This document shows positions 1-10,070 of a stretch of DNA of 36,410 nt, piece after piece. The stretch's first letter is position 1, and each line of letters begins with the position of its first letter. Under the pieces are notes generated by a model. The model was given only the letters and a program-made list of their open reading frames with translations, was not told the origin of the DNA and did not search any database. The stretch comes from Euprymna scolopes (Eukaryota > Mollusca > Cephalopoda > Sepiida > Sepiolidae). The position numbers were made by a program, and so were the translations under genes. The stretch is from contig CM044501.1 of assembly GCA_024364805.1 (NCBI GenBank), forward strand, positions 123,176,933-123,213,342. Reading direction: 5' to 3'.

Positions 1-204
1 CATTTTGAGCATCGGCATTCATTTTGCCCGTACCTAATAGACATATGTTACAACTGAGCGACTGTGTAATATTTGTCTCTCTCTCTATATATATATATAT
101 TTCACGTGAAATCACTTTTTTCTTCACCCTATTCCCTCTGCTTCACTTTTTGTTATCAAGAAAGATCTTTGACTTGTAGTTTCATCAAATACTTTTGCAA
201 ATCC

Positions 205-262
205 TACCACCTGATGAGAAGGAAAGTATTTCTTTGAAACTCCGGATTAAGGACTATCCACT
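205..262 (+). ncRNA. Hammerhead-ribozyme-like core
   Basis: CTGATGA (211-217) is followed by a possible 7-bp stem (AAGGAAA, GTA loop, TTTCTTT, one G-U pair) and then GAAAC (236-240). This is the order CUGANGA, stem II, GAAA of a hammerhead core. The same core with closely related flanks (GCAAA upstream, CTCC downstream) recurs on the minus strand at 18073-18101. I cannot define stem I or a cleavage site (UH), so activity is doubtful. It is probably the remnant of a Penelope-like or similar retroelement end. Confidence 0.35.
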
Positions 263-371
263 TATTTAGTGTTTCCTTTGCAAATTAAATATGTTTTTAA
301 CTCTCTTTCGAAGTGTTTTTTTAACATGTTTTATTAACTATTTGCTCTTATATATATATATAATATATATA

Positions 372-425
372 TTGGAATGTTGAATAATGATTATATATAT
401 ATATAACCATTATTCAACGTTCCAA
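372..425. repeat. Short inverted repeat with TA-rich loop
   Basis: Arms of 18 bases (372-389 and 408-425) pair with one mismatch around an 18-base, mostly (TA)n loop. It looks like a TA-expansion hairpin or the core of a tiny foldback element; no coding content. Confidence 0.6.
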
Positions 426-690
426 AACTAGAAGAGGTATTTAATTATCACTCATAATATTTTATTCATATACATATATAGATATATAATTGATATTAAA
501 AACTATTCATATAATTACATATATATATGTTTAATATGGACTCGTATTATCCTTCAAATACTCCATTACTATCAAACAAAGCCTTATTTATAAAAATGAA
601 TCAGATTTAACAAAATTAAAAATCGATATAATTAAGCTAATTAGAAGAACAAAAATCCAATGTGACAATAAATGTTTCTTCTCTTTATAA

Positions 691-1173
691 ACTAGCGGGG
701 GTACCCGGTGTTGCCCAGGTGTTTGTAGGTGTAAAAGAAAAAAAATAGAAGTGATGAACCCGAAGGTGGAAAAGAAAGTGAAAGAAAATGTGAATTTCCC
801 CCCCACAAAAAAGTGAGTGCCCAAATGAATAGCAATTGTCTGATATGAGGGGTTTCCCCAATATTGATCAACGCTGATTACTTTCTGGATGTCCCGGCAC
901 AAAAGGCTGGGTAGCTGCCTATGCTTTCGATTTAGTTTCGCTTTTATACGAAAAAGCTGAACAAACATGCAAGAGGAAGGATTAGCGTGAATTTTATAAA
1001 AGTTGATTAAAATAAATATAGAGATGACGTCCCTTTGCAAATCATAGATATTATGATTTAGGGAGAATATAAAAAGTTCTAAAGAATAGTAAAGAGACCC
1101 CCCCCCTCACCCCGCGAAAAAAGCCTTTGCTGAACATACAAAAACACGCGCGGCCATTTTGTCTTATATATAC
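691..1173 (+). repeat. Dispersed repeat R1, copy 1 (GTTGCCC head)
   Basis: It begins with ACTAGC and a head of the type GTACCCGGTGTTGCCC followed by GTGTTTGTAGGTG. It ends with ACATACA, CATTTTG and a TATATA tail. The same head and tail occur at 15234-15898 and 15896-16669, and more weakly at 5190-5858, so this is a non-autonomous element of about 480-770 bp. A 150-codon minus-strand reading frame crosses it, but it resembles no protein and the other copies do not keep it open. Family unknown to me. Confidence 0.6.
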
Positions 1174-1253
1174 TCGGGTTTTTTTTATTCAAAAGTAATG
1201 GACTAGTGAATTCAATGAGGTTGTTAGATAGTGCTCAATAAAAAGAGCTGATA

Positions 1254-1498
1254 ATACTTGTTTATTGTTATATAAACATGTTTACATCCTGCTGCTACAA
1301 ACAGCCATTTGTTTCAATCAAACAACAGATATCATCCTGCAGCGACTTGACTATTCAAATGTTCAATGAATAATCTTATTATTTATTGAACATTTGAATA
1401 GTCAAGTCGCTGCCTGATGATATCTGTTGTTTGATTGAAACAAGTGGCTGTTTGTAGCAGCGGGATGTAAACATGTTTATATAACAATAAACAAGTAT
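1254..1498. repeat. Near-perfect 245-bp foldback element
   Basis: Two arms of about 118 bases (1254-1371 and 1381-1498) are reverse complements with only about five or six mismatches, separated by a loop of about 9 bases. The right arm runs into a short (TA)n tract. No reading frame is present. It is either a foldback MITE or an inverted duplication; RNA from either strand would form a long hairpin. The high arm identity implies recent origin or gene conversion. Confidence 0.85.
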
Positions 1499-1689
1499 AT
1501 ATATATGTTTCTGGTATTGTTTCTCACCCATCTTCCTCGAATCAGTTGAAAGATGCAGCTAATCTAGAAGTTGACCTAGGTTCAGTTTTGGGTTGGGATA
1601 AGAATTTCTTGTTTCATTAAATCATGTTAAGATTCAGCTGTTGTCCTTTATTCATAGATGTGTTCCTTTTTTTTTTTTTTTTTGAGATT

Positions 1690-2030
1690 CTTATGGATGG
1701 TTCTGCTTTTGATGAAAAATTGACTCTAAAACTTCTTGGTCTTTCTGATCAAATCTATCTTGGAGTTCATATATTAAATTTGTTGCTCTTTTTGCTTCTT
1801 ATAAAATTCGTTTTCTCTATCGCTCGAAACACTTTCTCACACCTGAGACTATTCTATCTCTACAAATCTACTATCAGACCATGTTTGGAGTATTGTTGTC
1901 ATATTTTAGGCTGGTGAATCTCTAGTCCCATTTGACGGTTCTTGATAAATTGCAGAAACGTATTTGTAATTTGATTGGCCCTCACACTTTCTTCTTAACT
2001 GCAACTTCTCTCTCACAGACGTTTATTTAT
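1690..2030 (+). pseudogene. LINE reverse transcriptase C-terminal relic (related to family B)
   Basis: The translation shows FYLYKST, IRPCLEYCCHI, then a downstream LDKLQKRICNLIGPH-like segment. These match the post-RT C-terminal region of the LINE copies at 12204-12955 (ATIRPCMEYCCHIWAG; LDRVQKRVANLIGPE) and 20374-21990. The frame is broken by stops after the EYCCHI motif and by a T-run near 1670. It is old, truncated at both ends and non-functional. The clade is probably CR1/jockey-like. Confidence 0.65.
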
Positions 2031-2074
2031 AACTTCAAATATTGCAGCATTAAATAAAAAAAAAATTCAATTTA

Positions 2075-2250
2075 TAACATTATATAATCAATTCTTTATG
2101 CTGTAATATTTTAACTTATAAATTTATTATATTTTTTTACTAGAATATCTTGTCCTTTTCTTTTCCACTTTTAACAACTAGTCCTTTACTTTTTCATGTT
2201 TAAGCTTAACCATATTACTTTTCATGCTTGCATTTTTCTTTTGTAATATA
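2075..2250 (+). repeat. Dispersed repeat R2, copy 1
   Basis: About 175 AT-rich bases that reappear in the same orientation at 17090-17280, including TACTAGAATATCTTG and a shared block around AACTAGTCCTTTAC. Sequence diverges just after 2250. There is no coding content; the family is unknown. Confidence 0.6.
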
Positions 2251-2404
2251 ATATTGCATTGTAAAATAAATTAAAAATACTTCTACTTGTTATTTTCTGT
2301 AATTTTTGGTGTACACAAATGTTTCACAGATAAATATATTCATAAAATATTTTGAAGTTGCCCATTTCAGTTGAGTCTCAATAAAAACAAGCACTCAAGT
2401 GTCT

Positions 2405-2449
2405 TCATATGAGGTGCTCTATCTTTGTTAGTCATATGAGGTGCTCTAT
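2405..2449 (+). repeat. 18-bp tandem pair beside the mariner copy
   Basis: TCATATGAGGTGCTCTAT occurs at 2405-2422 and again at 2432-2449 (period 27). It lies about 55 bases beyond the end of the mariner reading frame and may belong to that element's terminal region. Confidence 0.65.
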
Positions 2450-2501
2450 TTCCAGACTTTATTTGTATAGACACTTTTATGGATAGTACACGCATGAAAT
2501 T

Positions 2502-3140
2502 TTAGTTCCCTTCAAAGTAATCTCCTTCGGCTGCAATGCAGTTGCTGTACTGTTCCAACAACTTCTGGAAGGCCACATGGAAGTCCTCTTGTGTAAGCAT
2601 GTAAGTGACCTTCATCACAGCCTTTCATCCCCTCAATTTTCTCATAATGACCGCCTCTAAAGTTTTCCTTGAGCTTAGGGAATAACCAAAAGTCACAGGA
2701 AGCAAGGTCTATAGGGAGGATGAGGAACTGTCTTGATGCCTATCTTGGTCAAATATTCTGATTTTCTCTGAGTGCCTTGGGACAAACTTTGCACAAATCT
2801 TCCGTAGCTTCAGTTCCTCATGAATAATTGTGTGTACAGTTCCGAAACTGACATCAAACTGTTCACTTATTGTCTTTAGAGACACAATGGTCCTTATCCA
2901 TAAAATTCTTTATTTGGCCAATTAACTCTGGTATTCTGACTTCCTTACTCCGCCCACACCTCTCATCATCCCTCACAGACTCCCTGCCTTCCTATAATCT
3001 CTTATGCCACTCAGAAACTGATGATCGATTCATACAAGATGGTCCAAAAGCAGTCTGTAGCATTCCACACGTTTCTGTGGCATTTTTTCCAAGTTTAAAA
3101 CAATTTATTGCATATCGTTCTTTTATAGTGTACTCATGTC
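2502..3140 (-). pseudogene. Mariner (IS630/Tc1/mariner) transposase, internally deleted
   Basis: Read from about 3140 down to the stop at 2502-2504. The N-terminal part shows EYTIKERYAI, LGKNATET, MLQTAFGPSCMNRSS, EWHKR and a GRESVRDDERCGRS block, which is the helix-turn-helix DNA-binding half of a mariner-type transposase. The C-terminal part shows KIGIKTVPHPPYRP, DFWLFPKL and YSNCIAAEGDYFEGN before the stop. The whole catalytic middle (the first two acidic residues of the DDD triad) is missing; the two halves join near 2758-2767. There is an in-frame stop at 2992-2994, at least one frameshift in each half, and the start codon is lost. I did not find convincing terminal inverted repeats. I recognise this family from cephalopod genomes, where copies are very numerous. 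Confidence 0.82.
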
Positions 3141-3457
3141 CAGATTACATTTTTGAAATTCACCAGCTGTGATAAGCAGGCTTTAGTAGGGTGTATTCCA
3201 ATTTCTACAGTAACTGTTCATTTGAACCTGAAATCATAAAAATTGGTCAGTCATTTCATAAGATGTATAGCAATAACATACTGAATGTTCAAGAGCCTAC
3301 CACAATTTTAAATGCCTGTACAAAAAGATGTGGAAACTTATTGAAGGCACCACCACCTACATAGGATGTGTTTTTCTTTTTTTCTAAACGGCATCATTTT
3401 ATACACATATTGTGCAAAAACTGATCTTTTCATTTCTTGTTTGCTCTTTTCTTCTAG

Positions 3458-3638
3458 TGCCAAAGTGTGTATCACCGACTTGGAGAGTTGCCTCCCTTTG
3501 ATGCAGATGAACATCCGCGAGAATGAAGAACAAATCACAGGTCAAATTGAAGCTCAAATTCTTGACTGGAACAGCCATGAGAAGTTAACCTTTCGACCTG
3601 ACTACATATTGATCTCCGACTGCATATATTATTCAGAA
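3458..3638 (+). CDS. VCPKMT: VCPKMT (METTL21D) exon: middle of the methyltransferase domain
   Basis: This internal exon encodes 60 residues from AKVCITDLE to DCIYYSE. The acceptor is a pyrimidine-rich CTTCTAG ending at 3457 and the donor is GAA|GTAAAT at 3638/3639. The exon starts with one base of a split codon and ends in phase 0. ITDLE aligns with the VTDLE strand of human VCPKMT that follows the SAM-binding glycine loop. PDYILISDCIYY carries the DxxY (DCIY) signature of METTL21-type lysine methyltransferases. VCPKMT trimethylates a lysine of the AAA ATPase p97/VCP in the cytosol. The upstream exons with the ELGSGTG-type SAM motif are not in the window, so the gene is 5'-partial. METTL21 paralogues are the alternative, but the downstream exons favour VCPKMT. 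Confidence 0.88.
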
Positions 3639-3687
3639 GTAAATAATTGTTTCCTTTTCTCTTCTTTCAATTTTATATATAAAGTAA

Positions 3688-3934
3688 AGTCAGGACGTCC
3701 CCTATTGAAATGACCGATATAGTTCTGTATATGTTTTATTCACTTATTGGCATGTGCTCTAAAAAATTTTTAGCAAATGTTTATAAAGTTTTTTTTGCAA
3801 AAGAAAATATACTACTTTGTGATGAACTTTATTGTATTTCAAAATTGTAAATTTGTTTTCAGATTATAATTAAAATTTCTTATACTTAAAAAGTCAGAAG
3901 TTCCCCTATTTTAATAGCTGATATAGTTCTGTAA
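3688..3934 (+). repeat. Diverged direct repeat, about 42 bp, period about 204
   Basis: Blocks at about 3688-3731 and 3892-3934 share GTCAG, TCCCCTATT and GATATAGTTCTGTA. It could be the remnant of a tandem repeat or two ends of a small element. No other content is recognised. Confidence 0.5.
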
Positions 3935-4521
3935 ACAAAAGCTGCATAACAATCCTGCTTTGTGTGCATTACTTATTTTGTAGCATAGGGATTGTGTTAT
4001 TGCCAGAATTTTCTGAGCAATTTATGTAAAATGCTGAAAGATGATGAACATAAGTTTTGATTTAAAAAAAAAAATTTTTTATGGCCAATTTTTCTGATGA
4101 AAAGTATGTTATTTTATTTATTTCTTTTTATGAAGATAATTCAATGAAAAATTTATTGAAAAATGAAAATGTTTTTGTCATTATGAAGAAAGTGCAATAT
4201 TTTACAATTTTTTTACAAAACTTTAAAATAAAAAAAAAACTAAGTTAAGTTTCATGAATAACTATTTATTTTTTGAATAGCAAACAACTGATAGCAAGCA
4301 AAAAAAACGTTTTGAATTTTATGACTTTTTTTGTTCAAATCAAGATTTTTTTTTTATAACAAATGTTTTCACTGGTCTAATTTTTCGACACCTTTCGGTA
4401 TTTTATGTAAACTACTTGGAAAATTCCATCAATACCACAATTCTTATTCTTATTCTTTTAATTTTAGTTTTGTTCGCATTCACTGATTTCATATAAAAAT
4501 TTTTTATAGCTTTTTCCTCAG

Positions 4522-4710
4522 TCTTTGTTCATCAATTTTGGTGTACGAGTAGAATTTACTTACGATTCAATTATCAAATACAAAGGATGGATTAGCGTAA
4601 ACCAAAGTCAACTTGTGAATAAAGATGACTGTGAAGATTTTCTCTACAATTTTGTTAAACTTTTTACTTCAGTTGACCATTATGTATCCAAGAAAGAATA
4701 CCATTTTTAA
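4522..4710 (+). other. Open frame behind an acceptor-like site (possible alternative last exon)
   Basis: A pyrimidine-rich tract ending TTTTTCCTCAG (to 4521) is followed by 62 codons open to a TAA at 4708-4710, starting SLFINFGVRVEF. The reading phase matches the phase-0 end of the VCPKMT exon at 3638, so splicing would give a valid but different C-terminus. The predicted residues do not resemble any methyltransferase, and the frame could equally be chance or a TE scrap. I do not recognise a domain. Confidence 0.2.
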
Positions 4711-5189
4711 AGAAAAATTAGTGCTAGATTTATTTATTTATTTATGTTGAATGCCTATGCTGAGAATATTCAAGATAATAATCACAATGCAACAGATGGC
4801 ATGGAAGCACATATAGCAGCTGTATGCAAATGACCAAGCCAGTGCAAGATGACGTCACTGCAAGAAAGAAGGAAAAAGATTACAAAAAGAATGTATGCAC
4901 AGATCGGGATCACATTAGAGAAAGGCAGGAGATGAGCTTAGAGATATTGGAGTGGTATTTGAAAGGTATTTAAGAATCACGTCAGAGAAAGATAGACATG
5001 TTATGCACGATGGCCAAGAGTGACTGGAAAAGACCTGTAAATAAATATTGTTTTACTAAGTGAATCGAGTTGAATTTTTCCTATTCCTTTCTTATGTTCT
5101 TTGCGATGGAGTTTACATGTTGGGCCCCTACATATTAATGACTGTTATAACAAGATAAATTTCAAACATGAAATATTGATGATTTTATA

Positions 5190-5858
5190 AAAGGGAGACC
5201 CGATGTTGCCTGGTATTGAATGAGGATCAATGAATGTTCCACACTTCCAATACTTTTATTGTTATTGAAATCGCTGAAATTACCCATGTGTCAATCAAAT
5301 CAATCAATTGCCTGCTCTAGTCAAGACCTTACCACAGTGCACTGGAAGGAATCTTTACATGGATTTATGCAGGGATTTAGTCCACTGTACATTATAGTCT
5401 ATATTGCACTGTAGAGAACCTACTGTTGATTTTTATAGAATTATTTTTATATAATGATGTGAATTAAAATTTAAAATGGTTCAATTGTGCTCTAAAAAGA
5501 AACATTTATTTTGAATGTGCCTCTGTTTTATCAAAGAACTAACTGTTGATTTTATACTCAAGTCCCTTTCGTTTGCGCAGTGATAAAACTTCTCAAATTC
5601 ACTTGTGATGTTAGGCTGTCTAAGGATGTTAACTTTGGTCAAAATTGCACTGTTTCTTCTTTGATACGATTTAAAAAAAAATTTTGATACTTATTGGAGG
5701 CATTCAAATACAAAACCTTTCTAAGAACACTGCACAAAAAGTACAGGTGAGTGAAAATTAAAAAAAAAAATCAACACAGCCATTTTGGAGTCCATAAGGA
5801 AAAAACTCACAGACAGACACACACAGACAAAGTGCCTTTAATATATAAGTAGAGATTG
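5190..5858 (+). repeat. Dispersed repeat R1, weak copy
   Basis: A head of the type GACCCGATGTTGCCTGG at about 5197 and a tail with ACAGACACACACAGAC and TTTAATATATAAGTAGA near 5815-5850 match the head and tail of the copies at 691, 15234 and 15896. The middle is diverged and no gene is seen. The left and right limits are uncertain. Confidence 0.4.
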
Positions 5859-6034
5859 AGATTCTCAAATTCACTTAAGCAAAAAAAAACCTGATGTGTT
5901 TTGGACGGGTAATTAAAAAAGTGAAATGGAAATTAGTGATGGATATTTATTGTTGCTACTGTGAGAAATTAAAACAATTAACATTTTTTATGTTTTTCTC
6001 GGTAACAAAGTCATGTTTGTGTTTTCTTTTTTAG

Positions 6035-6154
6035 TCTGTGAAACCCTTAGTAGACACGATCAACCGTTTGAGTGAACCACACACGATAGTCTTGTGCAGC
6101 TATGAAGAAAGAACATCAGGAAATAAACCAGAATTACAACGACATTTTTATGAG
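6035..6154 (+). CDS. VCPKMT: VCPKMT exon: C-terminal helix and strand
   Basis: Forty codons in phase 0, from SVKPLVDTINRLSE to QRHFYE. The acceptor is TTCTTTTTTAG ending at 6034 and the donor GAG|GTATCT at 6154/6155. It continues DCIYYSE of the previous exon in the same way as human VCPKMT continues DCIYYEE into SLEPLLKTL. TIVLCSYEERT corresponds to the human IICCYEQRT strand, and NKPELQRHFYE to the NPEIEKKYFE helix. The exon has no stops or frameshifts, so the gene looks intact here despite the transposons around it. Confidence 0.9.
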
Positions 6155-6633
6155 GTATCTTTTTCTTTTTTTCCTGTTTTGCTGTTTTTTTTTCTATTTA
6201 GCTGTTTTGTTTTTTTTTCTAATTTGCTGTGTTTTTTAATTTTTTTTCTGTTTTTTTGTTAATAGTTAACATTTGTCATTTTTGTTTTAAGAGAAGTGTT
6301 GTACAAGTTTTGAATTGTAATCCATTTTAGTTTTAGAAGAGAAATGTTATTCCAAAAAAAAATGTATCAATCCAAAGAAGATTTGAGTTGTAAATGCTTG
6401 CAGATGAAGAACAGAGTTCCTTCTCGTGTGAAAATGAAAAGTTATGTGCAGGAATTTTAGGAGATTTAGTATATTTTATGGAGTGATTCCGGTTTTCGAT
6501 TGGTTGGTAGCAGAGTGGGGTTTCATCTGATTGGTCAGTTCTTATCACCCATGTTTATAAATAGAACCTTCCATTTTTTTTTTTTGTAATCATACCCTCA
6601 TAATTATATTAAAAATATTGCAACAACAAGAAT

Positions 6634-6999
6634 TTTTCTTTAATAAGTCACAACTTATCAAGGCCCACAGACCACTCAAGGATTATGGTTAATAAGATTA
6701 CCAATTAAATTTAGAAAAATACTATGAGAGGATTAGAAGTAATGGATGAAAAGGGCAAAATTTGATAACATAAGAGGATAGCTCAATAAGTGTTTGCTTA
6801 TGTTAGACTTGAAGAGGACTGTTTTAGTGTGCTGGGAAGCGCTCTTGTGATATTGTGTTCCGCCAATGGGAAGTGCTTGTAAAGAAGCTCTGTTCATGAA
6901 AGTTCTATTTGGTTTTAGGTAAAGTCCTTTGCAGTGATAGTTAGTTTGGTACTTGTGAAGTGAACCCGAGATTGGAGCTCAGTCGAGCACCTACCCTAA
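6634..6999 (-). mobile_element. LINE family A, old 5'-truncated copy
   Basis: The plus strand shows the reversed family A 3' end (GTCACAACTTATCAAGGCC, then ACTCAAGGAT), then diverged remains of the C-terminal ORF: TTAGACTTGAAGA, AAGAAGCTCTGTTCATGAA and GAGATTGGAGCTCAG, matching 20408, 20491 and 20613. Many stops and indels make it an old copy. No intact frame remains. Confidence 0.7.
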
Positions 7000-8460
7000 G
7001 AATATTCTTCAAATGAATCTGTTCAGTTTTCATGTTTAGACCGATGAAAATGTTGTTTAAAGTTTGAGCATGACAAACCAGACGGACAGAGCTTTTTATA
7101 GAAATGCATGGATGCATCAAATAAACTATTCACTTTCAATCAATTGGCACATTTAGTGTTGGAAATGACTTTTCAAATTTAAGTGTGGCAGCGAATCATC
7201 AACGGTCATTTCACATGTTGGCAGATGTTGGATGGCTTTTAGTGTAGAACTATCGTTTCTTGGGGTAAGTTTCTTGGTTTGTCCGTGTCTTGTGGACGTT
7301 TCAAGAATGGTTGTTCCGTCCTAGCCTGGCACCAGCTCCCAGGGGCAATAAAACCTTTAAAATGATAGGCACATCCTCTTACATCAAGGTGTTGATATGG
7401 CCTCAGCTATAATCCGCGATGCATCGGATGGTGTGGGTATGGTCGTCTTTACGGGCAGCATTTCCATTGTCGTTAATGATAGCAGGGATTGTTTTGCTGG
7501 AATTGAATGCTTGTCTAAAAATAAACACATTTTTTTTCATAAAAATAAAATTATTTTATTTTAACAATTAAAAGGAGCATTTTTAATTTAATGATTGTGG
7601 ACTCCTGTCTGTCGCAGACGATGCAAACTGCTATGAGCATTGCTGGCACGCAACCTGTCTTGTTTGAAATCACAGTTTCAGCTTGTATTTACAATTATAA
7701 TTCAATTTCCTTTTTTTGTAAGAGAAAGGGATTGAAAAGGGAGATGCATGCATAAACAACAGGCTCAGTGATGAGTTTGTTTGGGTTTGACCTTTCAAAG
7801 CCTGAGGTCTCGGATCGTTTTGAAACAATTGAGTTTTGTAAACATGTCAGTCCAACCTGGTTGATATATTCTGATATTTTGAAAATCAAACAGTACCTGC
7901 ATGACGTGTGTGCTTCCCACGAGAGCAAGTTTGGTGCAGGGGCCCAAAAAATGGGGAGCTCAAATACTCTCCTGGAAGGTCTCTAACCCATTATGCCACA
8001 TTAGCAATTGACTTCCAAGCTAACCTATCTCTGGCCAGGTCTTTATTTAATTCTCTTTCTCTCATGTTTTTCTTGGCCTTCCCTTGTGAACTGGAACTGT
8101 TCTACACCTACGAACTAAAAAAATTTTGTCCATTCTTTTAATGTGGCCAAACCATCAAAGTCTCCTGTTTTACATACACTGTCAAGATTTAATATTCCTC
8201 TGAGGTCATCAGATCTAAGCTTGTCCTTAATACTTGCATGACATATTCATTGTATCAGTCTCATATCATTTCTCTACATGCAATCATGTTCTCAATCCTC
8301 ACTTCCATGCATCACACTTTGGATGTATCCACATAAACTATTCCTAATGTTTACATAATTTTATAAAAACTCTACTCATGTATTGAGCACTTTGGAAAAA
8401 CTATTGGTTTTTAGTTCATGCCATCAATATTATATGGCCATCAGCATTTTGTCTTTATTT
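7000..8460. other. Intronic stretch, nothing recognised
   Basis: No exon or known element identified. The part 7140-7560 is GC-richer than its surroundings and reads, in broken minus-strand frames, like decayed coding sequence (for example EMLPVKTTIPTPSDAS), so it may be an unrecognised retroelement scrap. A 72-codon frame at 7768-7986 (plus) overlaps one on the other strand and has no recognisable domain. Confidence 0.4.
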
Positions 8461-8469
8461 TATTCATCT

Positions 8470-8680
8470 AAAAGAATGTTATATTTATTAGTCTTATTAA
8501 GAGTGAGTCTTAGAGAGGGATGTTGTTGAGACTTAGAGAGTCTTATTGAGAGTTTGTTGTTGTATCTTAGAGAGATGTTGTAAAGAGATTCATATTTATA
8601 AAAAATGTTTATACTTAGAAGTGTAATAGAAGCTCTTAGAGTGAGGAGATAGTGTTGAGACAGTCTTAGTGTTCATATTG
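8470..8680 (+). repeat. Degenerate CTTAGAGAG repeats
   Basis: CTTAGAGAG-like words recur irregularly (around 8507, 8530, 8568, 8630), mixed with TTGTTGAGA. It is low-complexity intronic sequence, without gene content. Confidence 0.45.
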
Positions 8681-9488
8681 TGTATGTAAGATGTATATGT
8701 AAAGACATTTTAAACCACATGATATACATAAGACATATATAACAATTTTCACTTTACCTTTTGGTAGAATTACAACACAAAGACGACGTTTATAAAAACA
8801 CATGATGGGTTTATTTCTTTTCTCGACCGGTCGTCGTTTTCATCATCAAGAATTCAAAGCTTCACATTCTAGTTTCAAAAGTGACCGTCTCGCTTCTAGA
8901 CGTTCGAATCCCAACTGCAGACTATCATCTGTCGTCCTCAAACTCTCTTCTGACTCTCCCCCAGTTTCTCCTTAGCTTCTAACTATATCGAGACCTTCCC
9001 ATTTTCCATGACGTCATACACATGTTAAAACATGTGTCTTCTTTCACGTGTTCTGGACATGCATGTCCAAAACTTTTTCCTTTGTTTACAAAAGGAATTT
9101 TAACCTATATTCCCAGTAACCTATATTTCCAATATGTTAAAAACATGTTTATTAAATTATCTTGTAGTTGCATTCCTCAATTGAATTTTTCATAACAGAA
9201 TTGACAACGCACATTCTTTTCTTTAAACTATTTTATCTCTAAGCTAAACAATCGTTTGTTTTACATTCCATTTTCTAATTCTCTCTCGTAATCTATTTCT
9301 AAACTTAATTTACGAGGTTCGAATTTCGTCTATTCTATTTCATTTTCATTTTAACTAAATCTCTCTATTTTTATTCTTACATGAAAAGGGGACAGCTCTT
9401 ATCATGTAACAAGAAGTCTTAGAATAAAGATGAAATGTTGATGGGCATATAACTTGGGTTGTTTCTTTTCCATATATCTCGGCAAAAA
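8681..9488. other. Intronic stretch, pyrimidine-rich, nothing recognised
   Basis: It contains CGACCGGTCG (8825-8834), a perfect 10-bp palindrome, and a long C/T-biased part (8880-9400) with no open frame. It has the look of an untranslated or terminal region of some retroelement, but no repeat ends were found. Confidence 0.35.
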
Positions 9489-10070
9489 TTGCTAGAAAGA
9501 CCTTATCCTGCCTTGACAGAGTTCAAAATAGACTTTGCATCCTAGTAGGGGATGCCCTTTTCTCTTCCCTGCAACCTCTTTCTTACAGAAGAGACTTTGT
9601 GAGCCTGTCTCTGCTCTATCGTTATTTTCATGGCAAGTGCTCGTCTGAATTCCAATCTATGCTCCCCCCTCGCCAAACATTCACGAGAAACACTCGTCTA
9701 GCTGAAAGCACTATCAATAATTTCCCCCACTCTTTATCTGTGCCTAAACCTAAAGGTAGATTCCATGAACAAAGCTTTTTTTCTTAGAACTGCACACCTG
9801 AGGAACTGTCTTCTGTTTGCCTGCTTTCCAACTGACTACAATATAGTCATCTTCAAGTCCAATGTAAACAAGTTCTTGATGAGCCGGTCTCGTTAAGTAA
9901 TCCAATTTATCAAATTTACACTTCTAACGATTACTATGATATTGTCCCTTTGACTACTGTACACTCTTTAATCCTTATCCTCGAGTAGCTTCTGGGCCTT
10001 GATAAATGGTGATTCCTTTATAAAAAAAAAAAAATAAATAAATGAATAAAAAAAAATGAAAAAAAAAAAG
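9489..10070 (+). mobile_element. LINE family A, 5'-truncated copy with poly-A tail
   Basis: It begins inside the post-RT C-terminal ORF at ARKTLSCLDRVQNRL and runs through FRRDFVSLSLLYRYFHGKCSSE, RNTRLAESTINNFPHSLSVPK and FHEQSFF to a TAA at 9894-9896. Then follows a 3' UTR with the family A end (CTTATCC...GCCTTGATAAATGG) and an A-rich tail from 10021. A slip in the nine-T run near 9778 shifts the frame, and the region after it is lightly decayed. It is a dead-on-arrival insertion in the VCPKMT intron, in the gene's orientation. Confidence 0.85.

Larger units (their letters stand above)
1..690. other. AT-rich stretch without a gene
   Basis: No exon or gene is visible. It holds several short (TA)n tracts (about 85-105, 350-375, 393-405 and 515-530), the hammerhead-like motif near 211 and the small hairpin at 372-425, both listed separately. 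If VCPKMT is collinear with its orthologues, this stretch is probably intronic or just upstream sequence of that gene. Confidence 0.5.
3639..6034 (+). other. VCPKMT: VCPKMT intron between the first two visible exons
   Basis: A 2.4-kb AT-rich intron with GT...TTTTAG borders. It contains a duplicated 42-base block (3688 and 3892), an open frame behind an acceptor-like site (4522-4710), unrecognised sequence at 4730-5180 and a weak copy of repeat R1 (5190-5858). Confidence 0.8.

Noticed and set aside
588-1040. 150-codon open frame on the minus strand
   Set aside because: It crosses the edge of dispersed repeat R1; other R1 copies do not keep the frame, and the protein has no recognisable domain.
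7768-8141. Two overlapping plus-strand frames of 72 and 77 codons in the last VCPKMT intron
   Set aside because: They overlap each other and a minus-strand frame, have no splice or domain support and show no similarity to VCPKMT.
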